DNA of 43,253 bases from NCBI GenBank assembly GCA_015065725.1, contig SVPV01000018.1, forward strand, positions 1 to 43,253, given 5' to 3'. How positions within the stretch are numbered: position 1 is the stretch's first letter; every line of letters starts with the position of its first letter. Of this stretch, positions 9,010 to 16,419 are shown piece after piece. This DNA is from Oscillospiraceae bacterium. Lineage in GTDB: Bacteria; Bacillota; Clostridia; Oscillospirales; Acutalibacteraceae. Below the pieces are notes generated by a model. That model searched no databases and was not told where the DNA came from. It was given only the letters and a program-made list of their open reading frames with translations. The position numbers and the translations under genes were made by a program.

Positions 9010-9602
9010 GTATGAACACACCCAATAAGCTTACAGTGGCACGTATGATAGCAACACCGATATTTATGGCAGTAATGCTAATTGAGGCAATACCTTACCG
9101 TTATATAATTTCGCTTATACTTTTTGCTGCGGCTTCCCTTACAGATATGATTGACGGCAAAATGGCAAGAAAATATAATCTAGTTACCGATTTCGGAAAG
9201 TTCCTAGATCCCCTTGCCGATAAAATGCTTACAACCTCTGCATATTTAGGATTTATTTTCGTTTATCGCGGCACCGCATACGCTTGGCACATGGTAGCTA
9301 TAGTGTTTATAGTGCTGTTTAGAGAGTTTATGGTATCCTCACTTCGACTTGTAACAGTATCTTCAGGCGGAAAGGTTGTTGCCGCTAATATGTGGGGCAA
9401 GGCTAAAACCGTATCGCAAATGTTAGGCATTGTTGTGGCTCTTTTCGGCTATACTTTAATAGGTGACTTCGGTCTTGAGGCTATTAAGGGCGTGTTTGAT
9501 GTTTTGATAGTAGCACTTTTCTGGTTGTCTGCTGTGCTTTGCGTAATTTCGGGTATGATTTATCTTGCTGCGTGTAAAGACTATATTGACCCCTCAAAGT
9601 AA
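9006..9602 (+). CDS. pgsA: CDP-diacylglycerol-glycerol-3-phosphate 3-phosphatidyltransferase
   Basis: PgsA makes phosphatidylglycerol phosphate from CDP-diacylglycerol and glycerol 3-phosphate, the committed step to phosphatidylglycerol. The 198-aa protein is hydrophobic with about five or six membrane segments. It carries the complete CDP-alcohol phosphotransferase motif D-G-x2-A-R-x8-G-x3-D-x3-D, seen as DGKMAR...G...D...D around residues 48-70. The ATGA overlap with rimO suggests translational coupling. Transcription probably ends or is altered in the repeat element that follows its stop. Confidence 0.95.
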   Translation: MSMNTPNKLTVARMIATPIFMAVMLIEAIPYRYIISLILFAAASLTDMIDGKMARKYNLVTDFGKFLDPLADKMLTTSAYLGFIFVYRGTAYAWHMVAIVFIVLFREFMVSSLRLVTVSSGGKVVAANMWGKAKTVSQMLGIVVALFGYTLIGDFGLEAIKGVFDVLIVALFWLSAVLCVISGMIYLAACKDYIDPSK

Positions 9603-9610
9603 TTTTTGAT

Positions 9611-9885
9611 AGTGTGACAGGACTTGAACCTGTCACGCCTACGAAATAAAATTCTTGATAATACTTTGCCTCAAAACTTGAAATACGACAGTATTACTGC
9701 GTTTTGTCGGCTTCGTCTTATACAAAAATTTATAATTTCGTAGCTTCGAAAGTTTCTGCCGTCGAATTTTTTATTCGGCGAAGCAGGAAATTTGAAGCAA
9801 GGCTAACGCCTTGCAAAAATGAGTGCAAAGCCGCAATATAAAAGGCGGCGAGCGAAACCGTGACAGGTTCAAGTCCTGTCACACT
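9611..9885. mobile_element. 275-bp element with tRNA T-arm-like terminal inverted repeats (non-coding)
   Basis: The ends 9611-9637 and 9859-9885 are perfect 27-bp inverted copies of each other. Each end is also a hairpin (GTGACAGG/CCTGTCAC) whose loop reads TTCAAGT, the consensus tRNA T-loop, when oriented as ACAGG-TTCAAGT-CCTGT. Inside are a second inverted pair, CTACGAAAT (9639-9647) with ATTTCGTAG (9735-9743), and two hairpins: GTCGAAT/ATTCGGC (about 9761-9779) and GCAAGGC/GCCTTGC (about 9797-9814). No convincing gene is inside, and no acceptor stem or anticodon arm is present, so it is not a tRNA. No clear target-site duplication was seen. It looks like a MITE-like or structured-RNA repeat between pgsA and cysE. 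Confidence 0.6.
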
Positions 9886-9903
9886 TTGTTTGGAGTGAAG
9901 CTT

Positions 9904-10542
9904 TTGTTTGAGCGTATAAGAGAGGACGTAAAGGCGGTAATGGACCGCGACCCTGCGGCTCGTAATTTCTGGGAGATATTTTTTCTGTATCCAGGGGTAA
10001 AGGCTATCCGTATGCACCGCCGTGCACATTTTTACTATAAACATAATATGTTCTTTTTAGCACGTCTTGTCAGTCAGCGTGCGGCAAGAAAAACGGGTAT
10101 AGAAATACATCCAGGTGCTACAATAGGCAGACGCCTCGTTATAGACCACGGCACAGGCATTGTAATAGGTGAAACGGCTGAAATAGGCGACGATGTACTT
10201 ATCTACCAAGGGGTTACCTTGGGCGGTACGGGTAAGGATATAGGCAAACGTCACCCAACCATTGGCAACAATGTTATGATAAGTGCGGGTGCAAAGGTGC
10301 TTGGTCCCTTTAAAATAGGCGATAATTCACGCGTGGCGGCGGGTGCTGTAGTGCTTTCCGAAGTACCGCCTAATTCTACCGTTGTCGGCGTGCCTGCAAA
10401 GGTTGTCCGTCAGGACGGAAAAAAGGTAACAAGTGCACCGCTTGACCAAATTCACGTACCAAACCCTGTTCAACAGGAAATTGACCGTTTGGAAAAACAG
10501 ATTAAAGAGCTCCATGAAAAGCTTTTAAATCTTGGCAAATAA
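9904..10542 (+). CDS. cysE: Serine O-acetyltransferase
   Basis: CysE acetylates L-serine with acetyl-CoA to O-acetylserine, the first step of cysteine synthesis. The start is taken as TTG 9904, with GGAG (9892-9895) eight bases upstream, giving 212 aa; an ATG at 9823 lies inside the repeat element and would add unrelated residues. The N-terminal helical part (DRDPAARNFWEI, YPGVKAI.HRRAHF) and the left-handed beta-helix of hexapeptide repeats (IHPGATIG, IDHGTGIVIGETAEIG, GVTLGGTG, RHPTIG) are typical. The catalytic Asp-His pair is in IDHGTG and the second His is in KRHP. The C-terminus is a short coiled coil. cysS follows 13 bp downstream. Confidence 0.95.
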   Translation: MFERIREDVKAVMDRDPAARNFWEIFFLYPGVKAIRMHRRAHFYYKHNMFFLARLVSQRAARKTGIEIHPGATIGRRLVIDHGTGIVIGETAEIGDDVLIYQGVTLGGTGKDIGKRHPTIGNNVMISAGAKVLGPFKIGDNSRVAAGAVVLSEVPPNSTVVGVPAKVVRQDGKKVTSAPLDQIHVPNPVQQEIDRLEKQIKELHEKLLNLGK

Positions 10543-10555
10543 AAGGAGAAGCGAA

Positions 10556-11935
10556 ATGAGAATTTTTAACACACTTACACGTCAAAAGGACGAATTTGTG
10601 CCTATTGAGGAGGGCAAGGTTAAAATTTACGCCTGCGGTCCTACCGTTTATAACTATATTCATATAGGAAACGCGAGACCTCTTTGCGTTTTCGACGTTT
10701 TACGCCGTTATCTTGAATGGCGAGGTTTAGAGGTACAGTTTGTTCAGAACTTTACCGATATTGACGATAAGCTAATAAAGAAGGCAAATGAAGAGGGCAT
10801 AACCGTTCCCGAGGTAGCAGAACGCTTTATAAAAGAGTTCTGGGTTGACGCCAAGGGACTTAATATAAGAGAGGCAACAAATCACCCCAGAGCTACCGAA
10901 AATATAGACGAAATACAGCGTATAATTTCCGAGCTTGTGAAAAAAGGCTTTGCTTATGAGTCACAGGGCGACGTTTATTTCCGTGCTAAAAAGTTTAAAG
11001 AGTACGGTAAGCTTTCCCACCAACCGCTTGAGGATTTGGAGGCAGGAGCCCGTATAAATGTTGCCGAAATAAAAGAAGACCCGATGGATTTTTGTCTTTG
11101 GAAGGGTGCAAAACCGGGCGAGCCTTTTTGGGAGTCCCCTTGGGGCAAGGGTAGACCTGGCTGGCATATAGAATGCTCTGCTATGGCAGAAAGATATCTC
11201 GGCAAGACCATTGATATCCATTGCGGCGGTCTTGACCTTATTTTTCCCCACCACGAAAACGAAATTGCTCAAAGCGAGTGTGCAAACGGCTGCGAATTCT
11301 CGCATTATTGGATGCACAATGGCTTTATTAATGTTGATAATCATAAAATGTCAAAGTCGCTAAATAACTTCTTTACAGTTCGCGACGTTGCTAATGTTTA
11401 CGGTTATGAGCCTATTCGTTATCTTATGATTTCTTCACAGTACAGAAGTCCTATAAACTATTCTGTTGATATAATCGAGCAGGGCAAAAACGCACTTGAG
11501 CGTCTTTACACCTGCCGCGATAACATAGATTTTGCACTTAAAAATGCAGAAGATGGCGGCGAAAAGCCCGAATTCATCGAAAGCCGCAAGGCAGAGTTTA
11601 TCGAGGCTATGGATGACGACCTTAACACTGCCGATGCTATAGGTACTGTGTTTAATTTGGTTCGTGATATCAATACAACCATTGCAAACGGTGCAAAGAA
11701 GAACACTTTAGAAGAATGTGCAAAGGCGTTTGACGAGCTAACTTATGTTTTAGGTCTAGTATACAACCGCAAAACCGAGGATTTGGATAGCGAGGTAGAA
11801 GCCCTTATAGCCGAGCGTACAGCAGCTAGAAAAGCCAAAGACTTTAAGACGGCTGACGCTATTAGAGATAAGCTAAAGGAAATGGGCATTGTTTTAGAGG
11901 ATACTCCGCAGGGTGTAAAATGGAGCAGAAGCTAA
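10556..11935 (+). CDS. cysS: Cysteinyl-tRNA synthetase
   Basis: CysS charges tRNA-Cys with cysteine. The class I signatures are intact: HIGN within YNYIHIGNARPL and KMSKS within NHKMSKSLNNF. The zinc ligands expected for the family are seen at ACGPTVYN, HIECSAMA and HCGG-HHENE. The start is ATG 10556, with AAAGGAG (10542-10548) eight bases before it. The product is 459 aa, the usual length. cysE lies directly before it, so cysteine synthesis and charging are coupled in one unit. Its last 16 bp overlap the next methyltransferase gene. Confidence 0.97.
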   Translation: MRIFNTLTRQKDEFVPIEEGKVKIYACGPTVYNYIHIGNARPLCVFDVLRRYLEWRGLEVQFVQNFTDIDDKLIKKANEEGITVPEVAERFIKEFWVDAKGLNIREATNHPRATENIDEIQRIISELVKKGFAYESQGDVYFRAKKFKEYGKLSHQPLEDLEAGARINVAEIKEDPMDFCLWKGAKPGEPFWESPWGKGRPGWHIECSAMAERYLGKTIDIHCGGLDLIFPHHENEIAQSECANGCEFSHYWMHNGFINVDNHKMSKSLNNFFTVRDVANVYGYEPIRYLMISSQYRSPINYSVDIIEQGKNALERLYTCRDNIDFALKNAEDGGEKPEFIESRKAEFIEAMDDDLNTADAIGTVFNLVRDINTTIANGAKKNTLEECAKAFDELTYVLGLVYNRKTEDLDSEVEALIAERTAARKAKDFKTADAIRDKLKEMGIVLEDTPQGVKWSRS

Positions 11936-12654
11936 TAAGACGTGAGCCTTTGGGTAACGGCTTTTATGTAAACGTGTCCGACCACCATACCTTTGGTACA
12001 GATGCGGTACTGTTAAGTCATTTCTCGGCACCAAAAAGCAAAGACAGTATGGTGGACCTTGGCACAGGCTGTGGCATAATTCCGCTTATTTCTCTTAGAA
12101 ACGGTGCTTTAAATAGAGTGTATGGTGTTGACATCAGCCACGAGGCAATAGAGCTTGTAAAGCTGACGGTAAGTGAACTGAGTCTTGAAAAATTTATTCC
12201 TATAGAAAGCAATCTTACCGATTTAAAGGGTAAAATCCCTTTTGGTGAACACGACCTTGTTACCTGCAATCCTCCCTATAAGGCACAAAACGCGGGCATT
12301 AAAAATAATGACAGCATAATTACTACTGCCCGTCACGAAATCGAGTGTACGCTCGAAGACATAGTTGCTGTTTCGGCAAAGCTCTTAAAAAGCTCGGGCA
12401 GACTTTGTATGTGTCACCGCCCCGAAAGGCTATCAGAACTGATGTGTCTTATGTCAAAATACGGTGTAGAGCCTAAAAGATTACGTCTTGTATGTCAGCG
12501 AAAGGGCGAGGAGCCTTGGCTTGTACTTTTAGAGAGCAGACGCTCGGGCAAAATAGGGCTTCGCATAGCACCTACATTATATATAGAAGAAAACGGAAAT
12601 TTAAGCGATGAAATGATTAAAATCTACGGTGCTTATAAGGAGGCGTATTTATAA
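11920..12654 (+). CDS. tRNA1(Val) (adenine37-N6)-methyltransferase-type enzyme (TrmN6/YabB family)
   Basis: This 244-aa SAM-dependent methyltransferase has a SAM loop (VDLGTGCGIIPL, about residues 45-56) and the catalytic NPPY motif (TCNPPYKAQ) of N6-adenine enzymes. The N-terminal GFYVNVSDHHTFGTDAVLLSHF motif is characteristic of the TrmN6/YabB group. In Firmicutes such genes sit immediately before rsmI, as here (overlap at 12654). The exact tRNA substrate in this organism is inferred. It overlaps cysS by 16 bp. Confidence 0.9.
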   Translation: MEQKLIRREPLGNGFYVNVSDHHTFGTDAVLLSHFSAPKSKDSMVDLGTGCGIIPLISLRNGALNRVYGVDISHEAIELVKLTVSELSLEKFIPIESNLTDLKGKIPFGEHDLVTCNPPYKAQNAGIKNNDSIITTARHEIECTLEDIVAVSAKLLKSSGRLCMCHRPERLSELMCLMSKYGVEPKRLRLVCQRKGEEPWLVLLESRRSGKIGLRIAPTLYIEENGNLSDEMIKIYGAYKEAYL

Positions 12655-13481
12655 TGTCGGGTAAGCTTTACATAGTAGGTACGCCGATAGGCAATTTAGG
12701 TGATATAAGTCCCCGTGCGTTAGAGGTTTTAATTGGTGTGGATTTTATTGCTGCCGAGGACACAAGGGTAACGGTAAAACTGCTTAATCATTTTAATATT
12801 AAAAAAGAATTAGTGTCTTATTATGAGCATAATAAAACCGAAAAGGGCGAGTTTGTTATAAACCGTCTTTTAAAGGGCGAAAATGCGGCACTTGTGTCGG
12901 ACGCGGGTATGCCCGCTATATCCGACCCGGGTGAAGATTTGGTAAGACTTGCCCAAAAAAACGGTGTTCCTATTGAATCGGTACCAGGTCCTAGTGCCGT
13001 AGTTACCGCCCTTGCGATTTCGGGTATGAGTGCAAAAAGGTTTTGCTTTGAGGGCTTTTTGTCCCTGGGCAAACAAGAACGCAAGGAAAGACTCCAAGAG
13101 CTTAAAACAGAGCGGCGTACAATGGTTTTTTACGAGGCACCGCACAAGCTAAAGGCTACACTTAAAGATTTTTCGTTAACCTTTGGTGATGAGCGTCAAA
13201 TAGCAATAGTTAAAGAAATAACCAAGCTTCACGAAACGGTTTTAAAGCTGACGCTTGGTGAGGCGGTAGAATATTACGAGCAAAATCAGCCGAAAGGCGA
13301 ATTTGTGCTTATTATAGATGGCACAAAAGAGGAGAAAAACAAGACAGAATGTTCTCTAGCCGAAGCGGTAGAAATAGCCGAACAGCTTATGAAAAAAGGA
13401 CTTTCTGCCTCAGCTGCCGCAAAAGAGGCGTCAGAAAGCACAGGAAGAAGAAAAAATGAAATATACCGTAGCTTAATTTGA
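12654..13481 (+). CDS. rsmI: 16S rRNA (cytidine-1402-2'-O)-methyltransferase
   Basis: RsmI methylates the 2'-OH of C1402 in the 16S rRNA decoding centre. The 275-aa protein has the tetrapyrrole-methylase fold. Its markers are LYIVGTPIGNLGDISPRA at the start, AAEDTRVT, DAGMPAISDPG, the GPSAVVTALAISG motif and F.GFLS.....R near 130. The C-terminal GEFVLII and the Ala-rich helical tail (SASAAAKEASESTGRRKNEIYR) match the family. It shares a base with the upstream methyltransferase stop (TAATG). Confidence 0.95.
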   Translation: MSGKLYIVGTPIGNLGDISPRALEVLIGVDFIAAEDTRVTVKLLNHFNIKKELVSYYEHNKTEKGEFVINRLLKGENAALVSDAGMPAISDPGEDLVRLAQKNGVPIESVPGPSAVVTALAISGMSAKRFCFEGFLSLGKQERKERLQELKTERRTMVFYEAPHKLKATLKDFSLTFGDERQIAIVKEITKLHETVLKLTLGEAVEYYEQNQPKGEFVLIIDGTKEEKNKTECSLAEAVEIAEQLMKKGLSASAAAKEASESTGRRKNEIYRSLI

Positions 13482-13505
13482 TTTTGGCTATGATTGGGTG
13501 AAAAA

Positions 13506-15158
13506 ATGGAAGAAAATAATAAACATAATCAGAATAATGAGTTTGATGATATTATCTCTGACACAAGCAAAATAAAAACGAACAACGAAGATGATATCAA
13601 ATACTTTGATACATTTTCCGATTCTAAATACTTTAAGAAAAACCGACACGGCATTAAAAAAATTCTCGCAATCGGTGACTGGTGGCGTGAACGTAAAAAG
13701 TGGCAAAAGGCGGTAATGATATCAGCACTTTGCTGTGTGTTGGTTTTTGCAATTATTGCGACAGTTATATTTACGGTTTTTGATTATAACTATAATAAAA
13801 TTACAAACGACCCCGAAAATTTGGGATTTGAAAGTGTTATTGATGAAAAGATTATAAACGTAGCCCTTTTCGGAATTGATACCCGCGACCGTAATTCCTT
13901 TAAAGGTCTTTCGGATAGTATAATGGTTTTAAGTCTTAACACCGAAACCAAAACCGTAAAAATCATTTCGGTTATGAGGGACAGTTTGGTGCCGATAACC
14001 TATAAGGGCAAAACCACATACGGCAAGATAAACTCTGCCTACCAAAAGGGCGGACCTGAGCTTGCAATTAAAACCCTCAATACAATTTTTGATCTTGATA
14101 TTTCTGAATATGCAACCGTAAACTTTTTCGGTATGGCAGATATTATTGAGGCGGTAGGCGGTATTGATGCCGAGCTTACTAAACAAGAGGTAACACGCGA
14201 TTACGGTATTAATACCTGCATTGACGAAATATGTTCAGGTCTTGGTGTTAGTCCGAATAAATATTATATAAAAACTGCAGGCAAGCATCATCTAAACGGT
14301 ATACAGGCGGTTGCCTATTCGCGTATTAGGTATGTTGCAAATATTTGGGGTACTAATAACGATTACGGTAGAACCGACCGTCAGCGTTATGTTATGGAGC
14401 AGCTCTTCAATAAAGCCTTAACCCTTAATAAATCTAAGTATATGGGACTTGCAAAGGCACTTATACCTTGTGCTGAAACCTCGCTTTCTTATTCCGATAT
14501 AATGGGGCTTGCAACCTCTATTTTATTACACTCGCCGACATTTAAACAGACAAGAGTTCCGCTTACCGAGTACCAAACAGGCTCGAAATACGTTTCGGGT
14601 GCAGGGTCTTGTGTTTATTATGACCTTGATTATGCTAGTAAGCTTATCCACGCTTTTATATATGACGACATTACTCAAGAGGATTATATGGAGGAAAACG
14701 GCGTAGAAAAGAAGGATTGGTACAAAGGCTCGTCGGGAGGCTCGGGTAATTCCAAGAAACCAAGTAATAGTGGTTCGGGCAATAGCGGGACTGGTACAAA
14801 CAATTCGGGCGGCGATAATAGCGGCAGCTCGAGTGAAAATTCGGGTGGAAGCTCGAGTGATAGTTCGGGCGGTAGTTCAAGTGACAGTTCGGGTGGCAGT
14901 TCGAGTGATAGTTCGGGCGGTAGTTCGAGCGACAGTTCAAGCGGTAGTTCGAGTGACAGTTCAGGCGGTAGCTCGAGCGACAGTTCGGGCGGCAGTTCGA
15001 GTGATAGTTCAAGCGGCAGTTCAAGCGACAGTTCGAGTGGCAACGACGGCTCTGATGGCTCGGGCGACGGCGGCAATCAGAGTAATGGTGATAACGCCGG
15101 CGGTGATAGTGGCTCGGGTAACAGCGGCACAGGTGACGATTTAAACACCGAAAACTGA
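13506..15158 (+). CDS. LCP (LytR-CpsA-Psr) family cell-wall glycopolymer ligase with Ser/Asp/Gly repeat tail
   Basis: LCP proteins transfer polyprenyl-linked glycopolymers to peptidoglycan. From ATG 13506 the product is 550 aa; TTG 13494 is less likely because the GGGTG (13496-13500) then has no spacing. It has a charged cytoplasmic N-terminus, one membrane segment (about 66-88) and an LCP domain (about 115-310). The expected Arg/Asp residues are present: FGIDTRDR, LSDSIMVLSL, SVMRDSLV, GIQAVAYSRIRY and YGRTDRQRYV. After about residue 405 it changes to low complexity with about eight SSSDSSGG/SSSDSSSG octads. The tail should lie outside the membrane, perhaps spanning the wall. No sortase motif was seen. 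Confidence 0.93.
   Translation: MEENNKHNQNNEFDDIISDTSKIKTNNEDDIKYFDTFSDSKYFKKNRHGIKKILAIGDWWRERKKWQKAVMISALCCVLVFAIIATVIFTVFDYNYNKITNDPENLGFESVIDEKIINVALFGIDTRDRNSFKGLSDSIMVLSLNTETKTVKIISVMRDSLVPITYKGKTTYGKINSAYQKGGPELAIKTLNTIFDLDISEYATVNFFGMADIIEAVGGIDAELTKQEVTRDYGINTCIDEICSGLGVSPNKYYIKTAGKHHLNGIQAVAYSRIRYVANIWGTNNDYGRTDRQRYVMEQLFNKALTLNKSKYMGLAKALIPCAETSLSYSDIMGLATSILLHSPTFKQTRVPLTEYQTGSKYVSGAGSCVYYDLDYASKLIHAFIYDDITQEDYMEENGVEKKDWYKGSSGGSGNSKKPSNSGSGNSGTGTNNSGGDNSGSSSENSGGSSSDSSGGSSSDSSGGSSSDSSGGSSSDSSSGSSSDSSGGSSSDSSGGSSSDSSSGSSSDSSSGNDGSDGSGDGGNQSNGDNAGGDSGSGNSGTGDDLNTEN
14840..15045 (+). repeat. In-frame 24-bp tandem repeats encoding SSSDSS(G/S)G
   Basis: About eight near-identical 24-bp units (AGTTCGAGTGATAGTTCGGG type) encode an octapeptide repeat in the LCP protein tail. 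Units differ mainly at third positions (TCG/TCA/AGC and GAT/GAC), so the peptide is better preserved than the DNA. Such arrays can change copy number by slippage. Confidence 0.85.
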
Positions 15159-15172
15159 TAAGGCGGTATTAT

Positions 15173-15352
15173 ATGGCAAAAACTAATTGTGAAAATTGTG
15201 CTAACTATATATATGACAGCGAGTGTGATTGCTATTGCTGTGACGTGAATCTTGACGAAGACGAAATGATGCGGTTTTTGAGTCAGCAAAATTATGAATG
15301 TCCGTATTTCAATTTTTACGATGAATATAAGATGGTACAAAAACAAAATTAG
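15173..15352 (+). CDS. Small Cys-rich protein, DUF6472-like
   Basis: This is a 59-aa open frame from ATG 15173, with GGCGG about eight bases upstream, filling the gap between the LCP gene and plsC. It begins MAKTNCENCANYIYDSECDC and continues YCCDVNLDEDEMMRFL...YECPYFNFYDEYKMVQKQ. The CxxC, CxCYCC and CP cysteines suggest a small metal-binding or redox-active fold. I associate the pattern with the DUF6472 family of clostridia, whose function is unknown. Its stop lies 11 bp before plsC and the TAG overlaps the plsC ribosome site (AGGAGA), so the two are probably co-translated. Confidence 0.8.
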   Translation: MAKTNCENCANYIYDSECDCYCCDVNLDEDEMMRFLSQQNYECPYFNFYDEYKMVQKQN

Positions 15353-15363
15353 GAGATATATAA

Positions 15364-16194
15364 ATGATTTATATTTATTTGGTTTTAGCGGCAGTTTTAA
15401 TTCCTATTATCGACCGATTTTCAGGTTTTCTTCATAATGCGAATTCATGGTGGGTGTGTCCCTTGTCGCTTTTAGGTCTTTTTGTTCTTCTTGTGGTGTT
15501 GCACTTTGCATTTGTGGTTAGTGCGATATTGCTTGTTAATACAAAAAAACCTGCCGAAAGGTTTTCAAAATTCTACCGTACCATTATAAATGCAACACTT
15601 CCGATGTTTTTTAAAATTTCGGGAGTAAAGATTCACGCAGAGGGATTAGAGTTAGTTCCAGAAGATACGCGGTTTTTGTTTGTTTGCAATCATATAGACA
15701 ATTTCGACCCTGTTGTTATAATGAGTCTTTTGCCTAAGGCTGAGCTAGGCTTTATAGGTAAAAAGGAAATTTATGAAAAAATGCCTATTGTGGCAAAGGC
15801 GATGCATAAGCTTTACGGTTTGCCTATCGACCGCGAAAATAATCGCGAGGCGGTAAAAACAATTGTAAAAGCGGTAAATATCATAAAAGAAGATAAAGCT
15901 TCAATAGGAATTTTTCCTGAGGGGTATGCAAGCCAAAGCGGTGAGCTTTTACCTATGCGTAACGGTGCCTTTAAAATAGCATATAAAGCAAATGTGCCTA
16001 TAGTCGTTTCGGTAATATCGGGAACAAAGCCGTTAAGATATAATATATTCCGCCGTCGCAGTGATGTTTATTTTAAGGTATTACATATAATATCTGCGGA
16101 GGAATTAGAGAAGATAAATTCTACCGAGCTTGGAGATATGGTAAGCGAAATAATGCAAAAAGGCATTAACAGTATAACAGATATTAAAAACTAA
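15364..16194 (+). CDS. plsC: 1-acyl-sn-glycerol-3-phosphate acyltransferase (PlsC family)
   Basis: The family acylates lysophosphatidic acid to phosphatidic acid. The 276-aa protein has two N-terminal membrane segments (about 1-16 and 33-58). The acyltransferase HX4D motif (NHIDNFDPV) is followed by the GIFPEGYAS motif that binds the phosphate and by VPIVVSVISG. AGGAGATAT lies before the ATG. Its place in the phospholipid pathway agrees with pgsA elsewhere in the window. Substrate specificity among PlsC-type enzymes cannot be settled from sequence alone. Confidence 0.9.
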   Translation: MIYIYLVLAAVLIPIIDRFSGFLHNANSWWVCPLSLLGLFVLLVVLHFAFVVSAILLVNTKKPAERFSKFYRTIINATLPMFFKISGVKIHAEGLELVPEDTRFLFVCNHIDNFDPVVIMSLLPKAELGFIGKKEIYEKMPIVAKAMHKLYGLPIDRENNREAVKTIVKAVNIIKEDKASIGIFPEGYASQSGELLPMRNGAFKIAYKANVPIVVSVISGTKPLRYNIFRRRSDVYFKVLHIISAEELEKINSTELGDMVSEIMQKGINSITDIKN

Positions 16195-16198
16195 CTGA

Positions 16199-16242
16199 AA
16201 AATCGGCAAGGAAAACCCCTTGTCGATTTTATTTTTTCTTTT
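16199..16242 (+). terminator. Rho-independent terminator after plsC
   Basis: The stem AATCGGCAAGG/CCTTGTCGATT with a short loop is followed by a T-rich run (about 16228-16242). It ends the cysE-plsC unit and insulates the rpoB promoter. Confidence 0.85.
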
Positions 16243-16253
16243 TAAAAAAATGC

Positions 16254-16282
16254 TTGACTTTTTACCAAAAATAGCTTATAAT
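16254..16282 (+). promoter_or_regulatory. rpoBC promoter
   Basis: TTGACT (16254-16259), a 17-bp spacer and TATAAT (16277-16282) give a near-consensus sigma-A promoter. The predicted leader before rpoB is about 130 nt, with no gene in it. rplJ/rplL are not upstream, so rpoBC has its own promoter here. Confidence 0.9.
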
Positions 16283-16419
16283 TTTACATTACTAATAAAG
16301 ATGGGGGATTTTGCGCCTTTTTTGACCTGAGACCATTCAAAACAGAGAAAAATTGTGCTAAATTCCGTGTTTTTTCGGCATATTTGCCGTAATATTTTTG
16401 GAGGAGTGATTGCAAACCT

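Noticed and set aside
9859-9885. Possible tRNA or tRNA remnant because of the T-arm sequence
   Set aside because: There is no acceptor stem, D-arm or anticodon arm beside either copy, and the same motif occurs as inverted ends of one element.
9730-10044. Minus-strand frame of 104 codons across the 275-bp element and the start of cysE
   Set aside because: It runs antisense into a certain gene and its middle part is just the translated hairpin repeat; no ribosome site or family was recognised.
14671-15144. Long open frames on both strands rich in Pro/Leu/Glu, Arg/Val or Asn/Arg repeats
   Set aside because: They are other-frame readings of the 24-bp Ser/Asp/Gly repeats in the LCP gene and have no ribosome sites or recognisable domains.
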